Part shown: one piece after another, positions 24,927 to 39,480 of the stretch | Layout: each line of letters begins with the position of its first letter | How positions within the stretch are numbered: the stretch's first letter is position 1 | From: Scortum barcoo | Lineage: Eukaryota > Chordata > Actinopteri > Centrarchiformes > Terapontidae | DNA: 64,000 nt | Direction of reading: 5' to 3' | Assembly (NCBI GenBank): GCA_023238725.1 | Contig: CM041540.1 | Span: 6,020,708 to 6,084,707 of the forward strand | The notes under the pieces: generated by a model | Seen by the model: the letters and a program-made list of their open reading frames with translations, nothing else | The model's database searches: none | Told to the model about the DNA's origin: nothing | Translations under genes and position numbers: made by a program

Positions 24927-27900
24927 CGTAAGATTTTATGATTTCAGGTAGAAGTAACGGAGTATAGGTCAAATTGCACTTTTATCTCATTATGTATATG
25001 TCCCTGTTCCTGTTTGACATTTCATCATTTTCAATTAATCCTTTGTATACTGCTCAACTGACCACAGTCACCTCTCAGACAATTTCTATTAACTCCGCAG
25101 AGCAGGTCACTGGTTGCCGTGTTTACCTGCGGCTTCTGGAGGGAACAATCTCAAACTTTTCTATTTTAGTTAAGCAGCAGCGGGCGTCATCTTCCACCCT
25201 GTTGCCCAGCCTGACTGCTATGCTCTTCAGTGAAGCACTGTGGTTGATTTTTTTTTTTTTTTTTTTAAAGAGATCGAGCTGAAGTCACCCACTGGTTAAA
25301 TAAAAAAAAAAAAAATAAATAAGCATCTTTTCCAGTCAGTGTGTCTGAAGTGTTGGATCTCTCGATTTTCGTTTGGAAAGTCAGCTTTTAAGTTGAGCCC
25401 ATCACCTGCGGTTTTGTTTACAATGTTCTCTACAAATTTGAAAAAACAAATTTTGTGCAACTTTGGAAAGTCACGACAGCTTTGTAGAGATATATTTTTT
25501 TAAAAAAGCACCCATCCAGACTAAAACGAAGAGTCTTGGCGACAGTTTGTGGGCTCAAAGAAAGTTGCTCAATTGACAAAGGAATGATTAGGCACCTTGG
25601 CAGGCTTGATGCACAGAACATTTTGTTTTAAATGCCTCACTGCCTTTCTTTTCATTTGCGGAGCTGTTTTACAACCCAAACTGCCACTCTCTGCCTTTTC
25701 ATAATTAAACAAATATCGTAGCTTTTCAAAAACTGCCAATAAACAAATAAACTCGCTAATGAAAATGCTATTACATCCCTACCGTGAGCCAGCGCTCAAG
25801 GGGTGAAATATTGCAATTTATATTATTCAGGGCTGATTGTTTTCTGAAGGATTGTTGTGACATTGTAGAATTGTTGATCTGCACTGAAGTAATTAATAGT
25901 TTTAGGTTTCTCGACTATATGAGAACAACACAGCTTATGTTCTGATGCAGTGTATTAGCATCTCATACATATATTATTTTGTAATTTGAGTTGGGCAGTA
26001 TCAATATGAGCTTGTTGGAGCTCATTTTTCACAGGTGTTTTGTTCACAAATGATTTCAGTATTTCCCTTTTGTTGCTTTCTTGGAAACACTCTCCGGAAA
26101 ACTGGTTTGTCTTCAAAGTTTCCAAGAGTTTGCCGTTAAATCATTTGTTAAGAGCAGTCCTGATTAATCTGTGACCGTGGCACTGGCAGCAGGCTTGGCA
26201 GAGCAATGCAAAGTTTGGACTAGTTGAAAGCCACCGCACTCCCAGACTGGAACGAGGGTTGACAATTATTGATTACATGTGATGGAGAGCTCATTTGGAA
26301 AGGTTGGAGCCATGTTGCCAAACGGGAACTCCAGTCATTTTGTTTGTCTAACAAGCTCTGCAGCCACAAGTTGGTAATTTTTCTTCATTAAAAAGCAAAA
26401 ATTATATTTTTGATTTATGTTGAATGCACAGAAGGGTTGCACATATTACCATAAAAATAGACGCGGGGAGATAATTATTCAGACTTAACACACATCGCAG
26501 GTGACAGTTATTTCCCTCTGGCCGTGCAATCATGCACTCGGGCTCACAGGCTGACCTGTGTGAGTGTGTGTGCCTCAGTGTATGGTGAATGTGTCTTTTT
26601 ATCTAAATAGGTCCCCGCCCAAGGGACATTTCTATCAGCGGGTAACTGAGTCATCTGACCTGTAGAATTAATCTGACTGTCCTGCTGCTGTTTTATCCAG
26701 GACTGCTGCACAGTATTATAGTTGCTCAGTAGCTATTGTTCCAGTTCAGTGTCTGGATGCTCTAATGTCTGCATTCAGTATTTCTGGACAAGGTCTGTCC
26801 CAGTTCAAGGGTCCATATGGGCCATTCAGGGGCAGCAGAACAAAGTGTAAATCCACCTTTGACATATTATCACTATTAAGTTCACGTGAAAACGGTTAGC
26901 TATTTACACATTCAGCAGAAAATATTATAAATTCCATAAAAACCTTATGATTTAAATTTGTTGTGGTGTCCTCATGCAAAAATATTGTTTAATATAAGCC
27001 GCTAATTAATCCAGATTGTGACCATTTAAACTTATTGTTCCATTTTCAGATTATTCATTTTATTGATATATTTTAGGGGTCTGCATAGGTGAGATTATAC
27101 AGTATTTTTAAAAAGTAACAGTAAAAAAATAAAAAAGGTTTTGTAGAGATGTCTTTTAATCAGATGTTTGAGGGCAGCATCAAAGTGGAAAACGTGGAAA
27201 TGTTTCACTTCACACGTTAATGAGTGCACCTGAATGCATCATTACTTCTGACTCTGTGAGGGACCGGATTTTGTGGTCCAAGTGTTTTGATAGACCAGAA
27301 CTGAGACACAACTAATATCCCAGACAAGTAGACTATAATAGAGTATTTACATACAACGTGAGCAAAAAGAAAACCTCCCTTCAAATCTCCCACAGATCAT
27401 TCCTCACAGCCTCCTCTCCTGCTCCTCTCTCAACAAACAGCTAATGGAAAGTTTCACAGTACTTCAAGGGCATCAGATTATTTTTATTTTAAGTCCTCTT
27501 GAGATGGCAAAACTTTACCTGACATTCAGCATCCTCCATGCACTCCTGTTAGCGGCGTTGAAACACCAGGACAGTTCCTCTATAAGAACACCGTTGCTGA
27601 GATCCTGTCTCATCCCCGCCGCGTTCCCTCCACTCAAGCCCTCGCTGTCAGCAGTCACTGGCTTTTAATTGCACGAGGCCTTGACTTTGGTAATTATGTT
27701 GTCAAGCACAAAAGAGTAGTGAGTGCAAATAATGCGAGCGGTACAGCGGCTAGGCTCCCTCTGCAAGGCTGATCCATCGCGATCGAGGGGACACATCGCT
27801 GTGAGGGGCGAATAAAGCAACCCAGGAAGCAATTGAGCATACAAAGAACGTTGTCACCTCATTTGCAAGCAGGAAACAGTGGAAAATAAGGAAACTATAT

Positions 27901-30266
27901 TTTTCTCCATGGCAGAAATAGAGTCACACAAAGAGGACGAAGCACCTGTATTGTTTCGTTTTATAAAATAAATGGTTCGTACCATGTTGTCAGGGAAAAC
28001 TGATAGTATTGGTTTTAATTATGGTGTAGCTGCTTGGAGTTTAATTATACAGGGTGTTTGTTTATCAGTAGTTCTTCTCCAATCTTTGAGAAAGTTTCAC
28101 AAAACTTTAATGCTAATTCGTCCTCATGGGTAGAAGTGTTCTGAATACCGAGACGGTGCTGGAGTTTCTGCCTTAGTGCTCGCCGCAATTAAATATTTAT
28201 GTGTTGGACAAAGTCTGGTGTCCTCGGGGATGAGTTTGCCTACCTGTAGGTGGGAGGCTTGAATCAATGGTTGGCGGTTTCTTGAACACTGGGAGCCCCG
28301 GAGGAGAAGCAGCAAGGTCAGCCTGCGCAACACAACATCACGCAAAAAAAAATCCTGACTCAAATCCTGTGATGTCATCAGGAGCTCTCTCTCCACAGGC
28401 GTTCCCATGCAATCTCTTAAAATTCGAGATTTCATCATATCTGATACACATCCATGTTGAAACAGTGGATGGGAAAAAGACGGGTTTAAAGCATGAAATC
28501 CTGACCTTTGACCAGGTTTCTGCAGAGCAGGAGAGCAGAAGTCTTAACTGCAGACACATCATCTAACATTATCAGCTTCATTGACCAGAGCAGGTGTTTA
28601 AAAATATATTAATAAACAAAGCTTTACTTCCAAACTAATATCTTTTCTCATCTCTTGCAAAAAAAAAAATGTTCTATTGGGTTTCAGAAGCTGTGTGTGC
28701 TGTAGAGCTGATAACGCCACCGGATTTAATAAATATTCTTCATGTGATTTATTTTATATTTTGTGGTAAAGTTGTATCAGTACAAAGCAAACCTCAGCCG
28801 GGTAATGCAGAATTATTGGCCCGATGTTGCCCTGTTGTGTGCCCTGGAGTCTGTTTCTGGCTCGGAGATGCTGCGAGGGATGATGGGAGAGGCGGTGCGG
28901 AGGACTTTGTCTGCGCGAGAGAGAGGTGATCAATGGAGGGGAAAAAAAAAAAAATCCATACCCCACAGGTGGCCTCATTCTTTCTATTAACCAACATACA
29001 CGCTTGCATGAGTGCGTAGAAAATTCTATGCAAGGTTGCAAATCCCTCGCCTGTGGCACGGATGCTCGCATGTAGATTGAGAATGAGTATGCACAGCTGC
29101 GGTGCGATGTCTGTACCCGGATGCCGAGGTCAGAACGGTCATCGCCAGAGGGGCCCAGAACGCAACCTCCGGGGGTGGACCAGGAGGCGTGACAGTAGAG
29201 GACGAACGACGATAAACAAACAAACAGACGCATCCAAGCGGCGCGGCCAAAACTACATCATGACCCCACATGACCCCGACAGGAAAAAGGGGGGGGCGGC
29301 AGAACGCCGGCCTGCGTGTGCATCTGCGCGGCATCCATGCCTGCAACCACGCCGCTGCAGCTCGAGGCCGGGTCACTGCCACAGTTTGTCTGTGATTACA
29401 ACTGAAAAACTGACCTTGACGCTGCGAGCGAGAAAACATCCTTACACCGAGAGGGAGGATTAAAGCGAGGCGGAATTGACAGAAAATGAAAGACAAAGAA
29501 AGTAAAAAGGGGGGGAAGGAGAGGTTCTGGGGAGTTAGAGCGAGGAGGGAAACGGAGAGACATAATGGAATAAGTTATGAGTAGGCAAGATGGACAGATA
29601 GAGAGCAGGGGGAGATAAATAGCAGAAATGACTGCTGGGGAGGAGAGACACATCTAGGGCAGTGCTTTTTCACAGTCTGGGTTAGTGCGCAATGTTGGGG
29701 CACAGGAAGATTAAAATGAATCCAAAAGATAATCCTGACAAAAAAAAAATTGATTGAATAAATTCCAAATTTCTGCATAAAGTCCCTTCCTTTATTGTGT
29801 TGCCGTTTCCTTCACAAGCCCCCGTACTGTAAGGGAAGCTAAACGGAGTGCTGAAGGCAAAAGTCAGAAGGAAGCTTATGCCTCACAATTGCCCTTAAAA
29901 TCAATTTGGATCATCAGAGGGGGAAAAAAAAAAAAAAACTCACAGGCTGTGTTTTGAAGAGATAGGAAGGGAAGATGTGGAGGCAGCAGACTCTGACTGG
30001 TTTTTAAGAGGCAGTGGGAGCACACAAGGACACCCTGATCTCCAGCATTTTATCCTTCCTTCCTATCACTTTGCTGATCTGGCACAACAACTCTGGAAAG
30101 AAAAAGAAACAGCCCAAATATTAACTCGAAACTCCAGCAGCCTTTGTAATTATACCCAAAGTACAAGAGCGGTCGACGAATGGCTCCACATCTCCTGAAA
30201 TTGCCGTCGCTTTGTGTTGTCTGTTTACATTCTGTGCCAGTGGGGAGGCATCAGGAACAAAGAATT
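24927..30266. other. intergenic, no gene recognised
   Basis: Mostly AT-rich. Near 25244-25316 a T-run, CCCACTGGTTAAATAAA and an A-run look like the tail of a retroelement. A CpG-richer patch lies at 28840-29470 (separate entry). No gene recognised. Confidence 0.6.
28840..29470. promoter_or_regulatory. CpG-rich patch with long overlapping open frames
   Basis: This stretch is clearly richer in G+C and CpG than the flanking 20 kb. Long open frames overlap on both strands: minus 28754-29233 (159 codons) and 29026-29496 (156 codons), and plus 29053-29463 (136 codons). None resembles a protein I know, and high G+C alone lengthens open frames. It could be a CpG island of a distal promoter or enhancer, or an unannotated exon. 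Confidence 0.3.
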
Positions 30267-30394
30267 AGTTCAACATTTTTGGGAAAACAAGCTTTTGCAC
30301 TCTCTTGCCGAGAGTTAGATAACAAGATTGATAACACTGTTGTATCTGTACATTGTGTGAGATGGTTAACTTAGCTTAGGATAAAGCCTGGCTC
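30267..30394 (+). repeat. dispersed teleost repeat, copy 1
   Basis: Starts AGTTCAACATTTTTGGGAAA, continues CTCTTGCCGAGAGTTAGAT, then GATTGATAACACTGTTGTAT and GGTTAACTTAGCTTAGGATA. The same arrangement recurs at 53157-53233 (same strand, 5' part) and 44061-44153 (opposite strand, 3' part). It matches a repeat common in fish genomes as I remember it; I cannot assign its class. Confidence 0.65.
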
Positions 30395-33300
30395 ATTGTC
30401 TGGCAACCTCACCTTGATGACTCCAAGAAGTGAAAAGTCCACCACATAACATACTCAAGGATGAACTTATTGGAATTTGGTGGTCAAAGGTCACTTTGAA
30501 CCCTTTTCCTGCCATAACTCAAGAATTCGTACACTGACTGTGACACCATTTCACACAGATGTCTTTCAATAAATTCCTCAAATTCCTCACCACATAAATT
30601 ATGAGTCTGCACAGGCGTGGAGGTAAACTGCAACTTGAGTGGTTGACAGAGGCATACAACCACAGGGCGATAAGTGTAGTTCACACACACATTTAAGAAT
30701 GGTATGAGTCATTTCATCTGGCTGTTGGCAAGAAGGCGATTAAGAACATTTCCCCAAATTTTACTATTTCCTTTAAAGAGATATCAAAACAAAGAACAAA
30801 AGAAGATTAGCTGCAGTAAAAGGGCAGCAGAGGCCATCAGACACAGAATATGAGGATTTAGCGTTTAGTTTTGTTTAATTTGATTGGTCATTACGGAGCA
30901 GATGTCTTGTAAAAAGCTCCCATTCCAATCAAGTTGTCACTTTTCCACATGGCTATCCAACAAATCTTGAAATTCCAGGCATCAATATACTTTATACACA
31001 CTAGTTCATATGAAGTAGAAAGTAAATTTGCTAAAGGAGAAAGTTTGTATACCTGTTCCAAATGACCAAACTCGAGACGGGATTAATTGTGCAAACACTC
31101 AAAGGCACTGAAGGCACTCACAAATGATGTCAAGAGGGAAGTTCAGTTCAAACCTGAAACACACAAATTTTCTTAAGTAGTATTCCAGCATTAGAAAAAC
31201 TTCACGGGTTGGTTTCAGACACTGTTGAGTGATTATAGACTTAACAAGAGTTTGTTTAAGGCATACTGATGCTCTTTCTTTCTTTCCACCGTGTTCTTTA
31301 TCCATGCAAACCAAGCCAAAATAGTCTCAGCAAATCCACTGTACCCAGAGTAGCTCTCTCAGGCACCGATTCATGAATCATGAATCTGTGTGACTTGGTA
31401 CTGCTTGATTGGGCGGTAAAAGTTTTACCTTAACAGACTTTACATTCGGACCTAACAACTGAGCTATTACTTTTTATGGCAGAGCTGTAGCTTGAGCAGC
31501 AAGATAGACGCCAGGCTATTTTGCTGTCACTGTCGGGTCCCAAGGATGTGAGGGAACAAGTAAAGCAACCAGAGCGAGTCTACTCTGGAGGAAAAGCCTT
31601 GATGGAGGAAGCTCTGAGAGCCGGCTTTATGGCGGTGCAGCTAATGAGACGGCACGCATTCACAGTAAATAACCTGAGAACAGAGAAAACAGAGACGCGA
31701 GGAATAATGGACACAAAACTACGAGGAACCAGCTGTTTGCTTTCCCCGATTAGGACACGTGTTCCCCCATATGTGCACATGTCTTGAGTAGGCGTACTTA
31801 AATTTTCTTGGCTCACTCTAAAATCTGAGCGTGTGTGTTGTATATTTGTGCTTTGATGAGGGCTTAGGCTTTGAAATGCAAAGATGTAGATTTTAATTGT
31901 ATAATCCAGACTTTGTGAGCTGGGGATATTTCAGGAGGACCAGCGACAGATCTGATCTAACAAGGCACTTTGCTCCGCGGTAGACAGCTTTGAGAGGATT
32001 GGAAGGGGGCGGTGGGGGGTGTGTGTGTGTGTGAGATTTTAACAAGGAAGAGATTTGGATTTGCTTGGCTTTGTGACTGCTTGACAGTCACAAAGACGTG
32101 CACACAATGAAGAGAGAAAGGCAGGTTCAAGCTGAGCCCCCCCCCCCCCTCCAGATGTTGTTTTCACATCGCATACAGAAAGTCAGACCAAATCCCATCT
32201 CAAACTGAGAGATGAAACATGTTCGAAAGACATTTTTTCGCGTTCCCAGCTGTTCAGCACATTGTGCATCCAAAATCCTGTTGTTATTTATGTTTTATGA
32301 CAAAGTTCCCATTGAAACGTTGCCATAAATCCACCTCTTTTGATATTATGTTCTTACTGAAACATGACTTTGATCAATAGAACTTGCAAGGTTACATCGT
32401 AAAATTGGATTTTGAGTCATGTCATATAATGGATAATTGTGGGTTTTATCATTCTGACAGTAATTCCCAGCTGTATGTCATACATGTCTGATCCTAAATC
32501 CCTCTTTTTTGTTGTTTTTTTTCATTTTAGGAATGGTAGGATAACTGCTATACCAAGGCCACTGAAAATCTGTAATATACCTTAAGGTTAGGCTTAAAAC
32601 ATTAATTGTTAAAGGTGCTGCAGTTGCTACCTACTACAGATATTTTATAATGGGAAGAATTGGGGAAAAGGTCATGTTATTCCCTGTCGCTAATGTATTC
32701 CCATTAGAAAATGGAAATTAAGCCAAACTTAGGCATTTATATTGTGTTTTTCATGTGACACATTCAAGCAGTGTACAGCACTGTTTTCATTAATTCTTTC
32801 TGACGGCTGTTTTTTTTATATGTCAGCATCTTGGGATTTCACTTTCCCTCCTCTTTGAAATCGTTCCACAGCTCTGTTATCCAGTTAGGCCGTATTAGTG
32901 TGTTTTACGCACTCATTCAGAAAAACTCTTCCTCTCCTTAGCCTATGCCTATTTAGTGCCTCCCAAGTGCTGGTCCGATAAAGCCTCCCCTCGACCGGTT
33001 TCCACCGAAGTGCTGCATCATCAGCAGAAGGCTACAGTCTGATCCTGCCATCAGCCATCTGGGGTCCAGGCTGCAAAAGCTTTGATGTGTTGCACAGCTC
33101 TCCATTTCAGGGCCAACAACAAACACCTCAGCCCGCCTCTCTCCAAAACTCACCTCCCACCTCGGCCGACCACCTCCGCACACAAATAACAACGCGCACA
33201 CAGCCTCGCAGACCCGGAGCTGACCTCATTTGCTGGGGTTCAGCCCGAGTCTTCTGCCCTCCATCTTTCATTCATCCACATGATGTCTCACAGGGAGGCA

Positions 33301-36300
33301 GCTTTGTTCTGTGCGCCAGGTGCAGGGAATTTTATGTCCGCTGTGGTTGAGGAAGCTGCCACAAGAGACACAGGTATCCGGGGAGGGAGCGATGCAGATG
33401 CAAGGCCTTAAGTCAGCTGCGCTTTAGTGAGGTTGAAATAAAGAGCAGGTTTTTATTATTTATTTCATGAATACAGAGATATGGAGACCCCAAGAGAGAA
33501 CATGGAGAAAAATATCATACTTTTTTATGCCATAATCCCAAGAAAACCTTTGTGTCACACTGATTAATATTGAGCTTATGTGCCCAAACCAAAAATGAAA
33601 GTAAATCAGAAAAAAACAAAATACTGCTGATCTGTATTCTAACTTCATATGGTCAATTCAGACTTTTCTTTTCACTTTGGATTCGCACAAAGTTGACCAT
33701 TTGACAACCCTGGCGGATCTGCATCATTTTGTGTCCACTTGGATATTCCCACCGACTTCATATGCAGCCATGCCGCCCACAAACTTCTTCAGCCTGACCA
33801 CACCAGTAAAAAGAATTTTTCCATCTAAACTTTGAAACTCTCTGACTGAAAAGATATCAAGTTTTTGGTCAATCTGAAGTCATTTTATTTAGTCATATGT
33901 CATGAAACTGAATCGGGGTAAAGGGAAAGATTGGTCTTGAATGAATGCCATTTACAGTGTGGTCCCCTTTATATTACTGATTATTATACCCAGCATGAGC
34001 CGATATTACCACCAAACCAGTATTCGCAGGAATAATAGGGACAAAAGTCTAAACTATCTGGTATAGTTTTGTGGAATAAGATTACACAAACACCCCCTGA
34101 AATAAAAACAACACATACTTTGTGGTATTAATAAGAACCAAAACTTTTTAATTACTTTGCTGTATGTGCACATCTCTCGTCCCGCTCTGTGTTAACGCCT
34201 CTGGCTCGCGTCGTGACAACTCCCTGTCTGGACTGCGTTAATATAGAGGCGCTGATGATCGGGGCCCAGCAAAACACATCTCATTACTCATGACCAGCTG
34301 ATGATGGGAACTGGAAATCGTGAGTCCAATTCGTGCATCGGTCATGATCACAGTGACAGATGTTATCGCTCTCGCCCGTGTGTTTGCCTCTCACCACAAC
34401 TCCATAAGCACTTTTCATTAACATGCAGGAGCCCGCCGACGCACACTCGAGCATGAGCGGTGCAGTGATTACACAGGAAATGAAGTATACATATCCATCA
34501 TTATTCTAGTTATTAGGCAGCACTTAGTGGCAGCTGGTTGAGGCGGAGAGGAGATCGGCCTCCCCTCGGATTCAGATGGAGGTACTGGTTGGTATTTAAC
34601 CTGCAGAAGAGTCCCAGAGCGAAACCAAATCCTCATCATGTCTGTCTGACCTCGAGATCAATAAAACGTCACATTAATGTGCCATATTTTTCATTGCAGT
34701 TGTGGGTCTAAACTTTTTTCAGTTTTGTTATTCATTATAGAATAGAATTAAACTCATAAACATTAATTGGCATTAAACAAGTACCTTTAACAGGATCAGC
34801 CAAAGGTCAAGCAATTAGCAAGCAATTGTTTGTTAGTTTAATCTTACAGAGAGTTAAACAAGATAATTAAAGGTATATTTAACTGTCCTATTCTCTAAGG
34901 TTACAAATTCAGAGAAAATTGAGATGTTATATTTAGAGATTTAATGGGTCATGAGTTTAAATCAGAGGTGTTTAGTTAGATAATGGTATAATTAAGGCAT
35001 CTTAAGTTAAAGATGAACAATTTCTGTTTTCTTGTGTTTTAATGTGACCTTTTACACGCCATTTTAATAAAAGATTTTTATCACTGCTTTAATCTTTTCT
35101 TTTCCAGAAGATTCAACTCTTTAACAAACCAAAGATTTATAAAAATTCACAGAGATAAAAGCCATGAAGAGCATTTTGTTCTCATTCACCAGACAACTGC
35201 AGCTTTGCTATATGGCGCTTAGTTTGTGATGATTTGATGAAACACCATTTTTAAAAGCATTTGCATCACTGAAGCATAACATCAACTGAAGTATTAAAGG
35301 TATTAAAACTAGAGAGAGGCCCTCATTATTAGGTGAACATGCAGGAGACCCCTTAATTCACCTTTGCAGTCTTTATTGTGTTCAAATTGCCACCAAGTAA
35401 TTGCTGCATAGACAATCTGTGACCTTTAGGGACCCACGAGGGTCTGGGACCCCAGAGGGGTCACCAGCTTTGGAGACTGTTTTGTCAACAGCTGCTTCCA
35501 TTGTCAGTAATGACCTATCAAGTTCAACCTTCAAGCCAGCATGGACTGGAAGCCTTAAAAAATGCTCACTGTGTTGGAAAGTCTGAACATCTGCAGTTCA
35601 CAACAAATGAGCAAACTTCATCTCTAACGGAAGAACGTGTGATAGTTTGGGGAGTAAGGAGACCTTGAGTGGAGACTGATTTGTACACACAGTAAAAATC
35701 CATCGTACCACATATATTCAGTAGTCTGCACAGGTTCCACAAGTTTCTGAGTATTTTCCAAAAGCACTATGCTGTACCTCTTGGTGCTGACTGTAACATT
35801 GCTGAGATCCATTTTGTTTGCCGTGCACACTTACACGTTGAAACGCTGACTGCCATCTGGACCATGAATCAGGTCATTATAAATTAATTGGTCGAAAAGT
35901 ACAAGCAGAGGAACAAAGGAGGGAATTAGCAACACAAACTTCGCCAAGACATTCACTTAATTTCACAACAGTTATAAAGCTTTATTTACGGTGGTGACTA
36001 ATTACGATATTGTACGGTAATAAATAGTGGATGCCACGGTAATGAGACAGGTGGTCTGTTTAGGCTGGAGTGCTGCTGTAGCTGTCTTCTCTGCAGCGCA
36101 TGGAGTATATCAAGCAGACAAGTACTTACTTTTTTAGGTTTTGGAGACACCCGGCACCCACCAGGGCCAACCCTGACAATGCAAACTGTCCAAGACACGT
36201 CAACTCCATTTAAAGACTCAATGCTGAGCGGTGACTATGCTCCTGTTCAGATGGGCCTTGATGAAATTGTTTGCAGAGGTGTGATGGACAGTTTAGGTAA

Positions 36301-37476
36301 TTATTCTGCGTGAGGTATGATGATTAGGCATTGTGATTGAACACTTGTTGAGTTGTTTTGATGCCTGATGCGCCTCCTGCCAGCTAGGTAGAGATGCGCT
36401 AGACAGCCTATTCTCACGCCGGCTGCCGTGCTGCCATGCTGCCATTAACTGTGGTCAATCAATAGATCTTGGCTTTAAACTTTCAAAGAGTTCATTTCCT
36501 ACTGTTCTCAAACCTTTTTTTGCACTTTTTGTCTCTCAGTTTAGTTTTATTTGAGTGAATATGATCCCCCTCAAAAGGTATTTTCACCTTCCATCTGTGT
36601 TTTCGCTTTATTCTAACTTTGTTTCGATTTTTATAATCAAGCAACAACAAAGTCTCATTTACAGTGAAAGCCTGACGAAAGCTTTTCAGCAGCGCCTTGG
36701 TTGGGGATTAAAGATAATTAAAATTTCTGACTCCTAAACTCTTAGAGGCTCCGGCTTGGTTTTTACACAGACTGTGAACACGGCAGAAGTGAGCTGCAAT
36801 ATAGCAACAATGCACATACTTACCCAGTTCATAGCTGGAGGCGGTCCTCCAGGAATTGAGTGTGTTTTACATCCAGTACATGCCGTCTCCCGCTGTCGCC
36901 TCCAGGCTTCAGTTCCCGCAGTCTGTCAGGAGCAATATTCGATATATTATAACATGACTTGTGACTTATAACTTTGAGCTATTACTCGAAACACACGCCG
37001 TGAGTCACAATGCCTCAGCTGGAAAGAGGTATAAAACCTCAGCTTTTCACATCTTAGCATTTTCTATATTTGCACAATCAGGTCAGGTGTTTATCTATTA
37101 TCCCGACACAGCTTTGTGCGATAAAAGTGCAGCTGCAGACTTTTTGTATGATAGCAATTTGACTATTAAGCAAGCCTCATGCAAGTTCAGATGTACAGTG
37201 GCCTCCTATCAATTTGCATATTTGAGGCATTCCAGTGATTTACAGCACAGAAGCAATTAAACTAAAGGATGTCTCGAGGGTCCCCACCTGGTTTGAACCC
37301 AAACAACCCTTTGATCTCTGCTAAGTGGCTGCATTCGTATTGTCAGACCTTATCTGAATACATTTCAATTATTTCTGAATTCATGTCGCATCACCAAAAG
37401 AGTTGGGGAGCAGAAGCAATCACTGCAGGATCTTGGCAAAGTTGTGTAGCTATGGAGGTCTCAGTGTGTGTCGTAA

Positions 37477-37495
37477 CACTGCCCCCTCATGGCCG
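37477..37495 (-). promoter_or_regulatory. CTCF-like motif (reverse orientation)
   Basis: ACTGCCCCCTCATGGCC matches the reverse complement of the CTCF core (GCGCCCCCTGGTGGCC) at 12 or 13 of 16 positions by eye. It lies about 2.4 kb upstream of the fam180a start codon. A motif match alone is weak evidence for binding. Confidence 0.35.
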
Positions 37496-38629
37496 CAGCC
37501 GAAAAAAAGTTTTCCCAGTGCATCTCTGTCGATTGTGTGTTTATAACCTCACACATTCAGGGGTCATTGCCATTTCTTTCTCTTCTTTCTTGTCTTACAG
37601 TTGTTGCACCTGCAGGCACAAAACAGAGGAGCTGCAGAAAAGACCCTCTTTCTTTTCTTTTTTTTTTTTTGCTTTTGTTTTGCCCCTCACAATGCCATCT
37701 GCCTACACCTTCTGTCTTAGTCATGTGAATTACACGCAGACAAGAGTTACAGCTTGTTCGCTGAGGCGCTCTTCTAGCTCTCTCATCCATGTAAATGTGT
37801 TTTATGTTCTGCAGGCTTAAAAAAAAAAGAGAGAGAGAGAGAGAAGAGTATCACACCTCAGTTGCACATCTGCCTACGAGCAAATATTCAATCAAACATA
37901 TGGCAGCAGTAAAGCAAAATTAAAGTCATCCTGCGCTGTGTAGATTAATCAATCCTTCAAATGCCACTTGATTAAAAAGATTATGTTTTATGTCTCCTAA
38001 TCAAGCAGCCAGAGCTCTTCACCACTTTTATTTCCTAGCATCATATTTTTGGAGCATTAAAGCAGAGCTTAGGAATGCTGAGATGTTGACAACTTTTTAT
38101 TTTTTTCCCCCACACAGAGACATCAAATCACTCCAAAAGTATTCAGAAAAATCTCCGAGTTGTGGCTCCCACGTGTGCACTCAGTAATTTTTTATCGCCA
38201 CCAAAATAAAACGGGAGCACTACTTGTCTTGCACTGCCATTTATGACTGCATTTTTTTTTTTTTGGTGAGTTGAACTGCTACTGGGAGCAACAACAGTGT
38301 GTCTTTAGCCAAAAAAACCTTAGCAGCCGACGATAACCACGCACAGATTCCAGCCTTCATTGTTTATTCCAACAGAAATAGTGGGCTCTTATCAGCGTCA
38401 CACTGTTAGAATAAACACTTAAGTTTAATATCTGCAGCCTCGATTTGAATAATTAATTGTTGCTCTCTAATCTACTGATTGGGCATGAGTGCCTGTCTTT
38501 TTAACTCCTTTTATAAGGGACCATTACTGGAGTATTATCTGTATTTTATTTTAGCAGATGCAGCTTTAGAGGCCGAGCCAAGAAAGCAAGCCATCTGAAA
38601 TCCGGAGCACCTACACAGTCTATTATATG

Positions 38630-38860
38630 CTTTGGCACCGGAGCGGGTGCTGTTTGTTTATTGCTCGTATCCTGTGACAACAAAGAGCGGGAAGAGGCTG
38701 TGGAGGAGAGAGCGTCGAGACGTGGAGAGAGCCTTGACAGCCTCAAATCAAGATGCTCTGAGTGGTCCTCGTGTCGTGTCGTTGATGTCGACCGTCGACG
38801 CGCCGCCGCTTGTCTCCCTCCGTCTCCGCCTGGGTTTCGCTGCCGCCTGGCTTGCTGAAT
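38630..38860. promoter_or_regulatory. CpG-rich patch about 1.1 kb upstream of fam180a
   Basis: A local rise in G+C and CpG, including GTCGACCGTCGACGCGCCGC near 38788-38808, on an AT-rich background. Its position upstream of the fam180a start codon, on the correct side, fits a CpG-type promoter or a 5' untranslated exon. No splice donor or transcription start can be assigned from sequence alone. Confidence 0.3.
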
Positions 38861-39480
38861 GCTACCTGCCATCAAACAGGGTGGGGGGGGGCTTTCAAGT
38901 CGGCCCTTTGTTCTTCGCAGTGCAGAATTTCAGTTAATTAACCGAGGAGTCCAAGTGCATAACAAAAAATGAGGTTTGTGTAGGAAGAAAGATGATTCCC
39001 ATTTTCAACAGAATACATTAAAGGAAGAGGAAATGTTACGTCTTGGATCTTGTTGTAATGAATCATTTTGTAAATCAGTAGTTTTTTTCAACACGGTTGA
39101 CCATCCCTAAAATAAAGACCAATGTTTGCCAAACTTATTTGGAATTGGAAATGAAGGCAAACTTTAACTATTTCAGCTGCAATATCTTTTACTTTATAAT
39201 AGAAAGGGGAGATAATCTGGAAAACAATTGGCTTGTTTACAAACCCTCAAATCCTGACTGCTGCTTTCTTGTTCTGTCAGACTTCACTGTACTAACATGT
39301 CCATGTTCCCAGATCTTACCAGTTAACTTCAGAAATAATGGCCAATGAAAATTAGCGGGAAGTTGAAAGAAAAGTTAAGCTGATGAGGACGCTCGATCAA
39401 GCCGGAGTACTTTCCTGGGCAGACCATTCATCTCTTGTTCTAGCACTCGTTTGGTTCCGGCTCGTGGGATGCCATCGAGC

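Noticed and set aside
25244..25316. Possible retroelement tail (T-run, CTGGTTAAATAAA, A-run)
   Set aside because: Too short to assign; kept only as a remark in the intergenic entry.
37269..37820. 183-codon open frame (+ strand)
   Set aside because: No family recognised. It crosses a poly-T tract (encoding FFSFFFFAF), as chance frames do, and the CTCF-like site lies within it.
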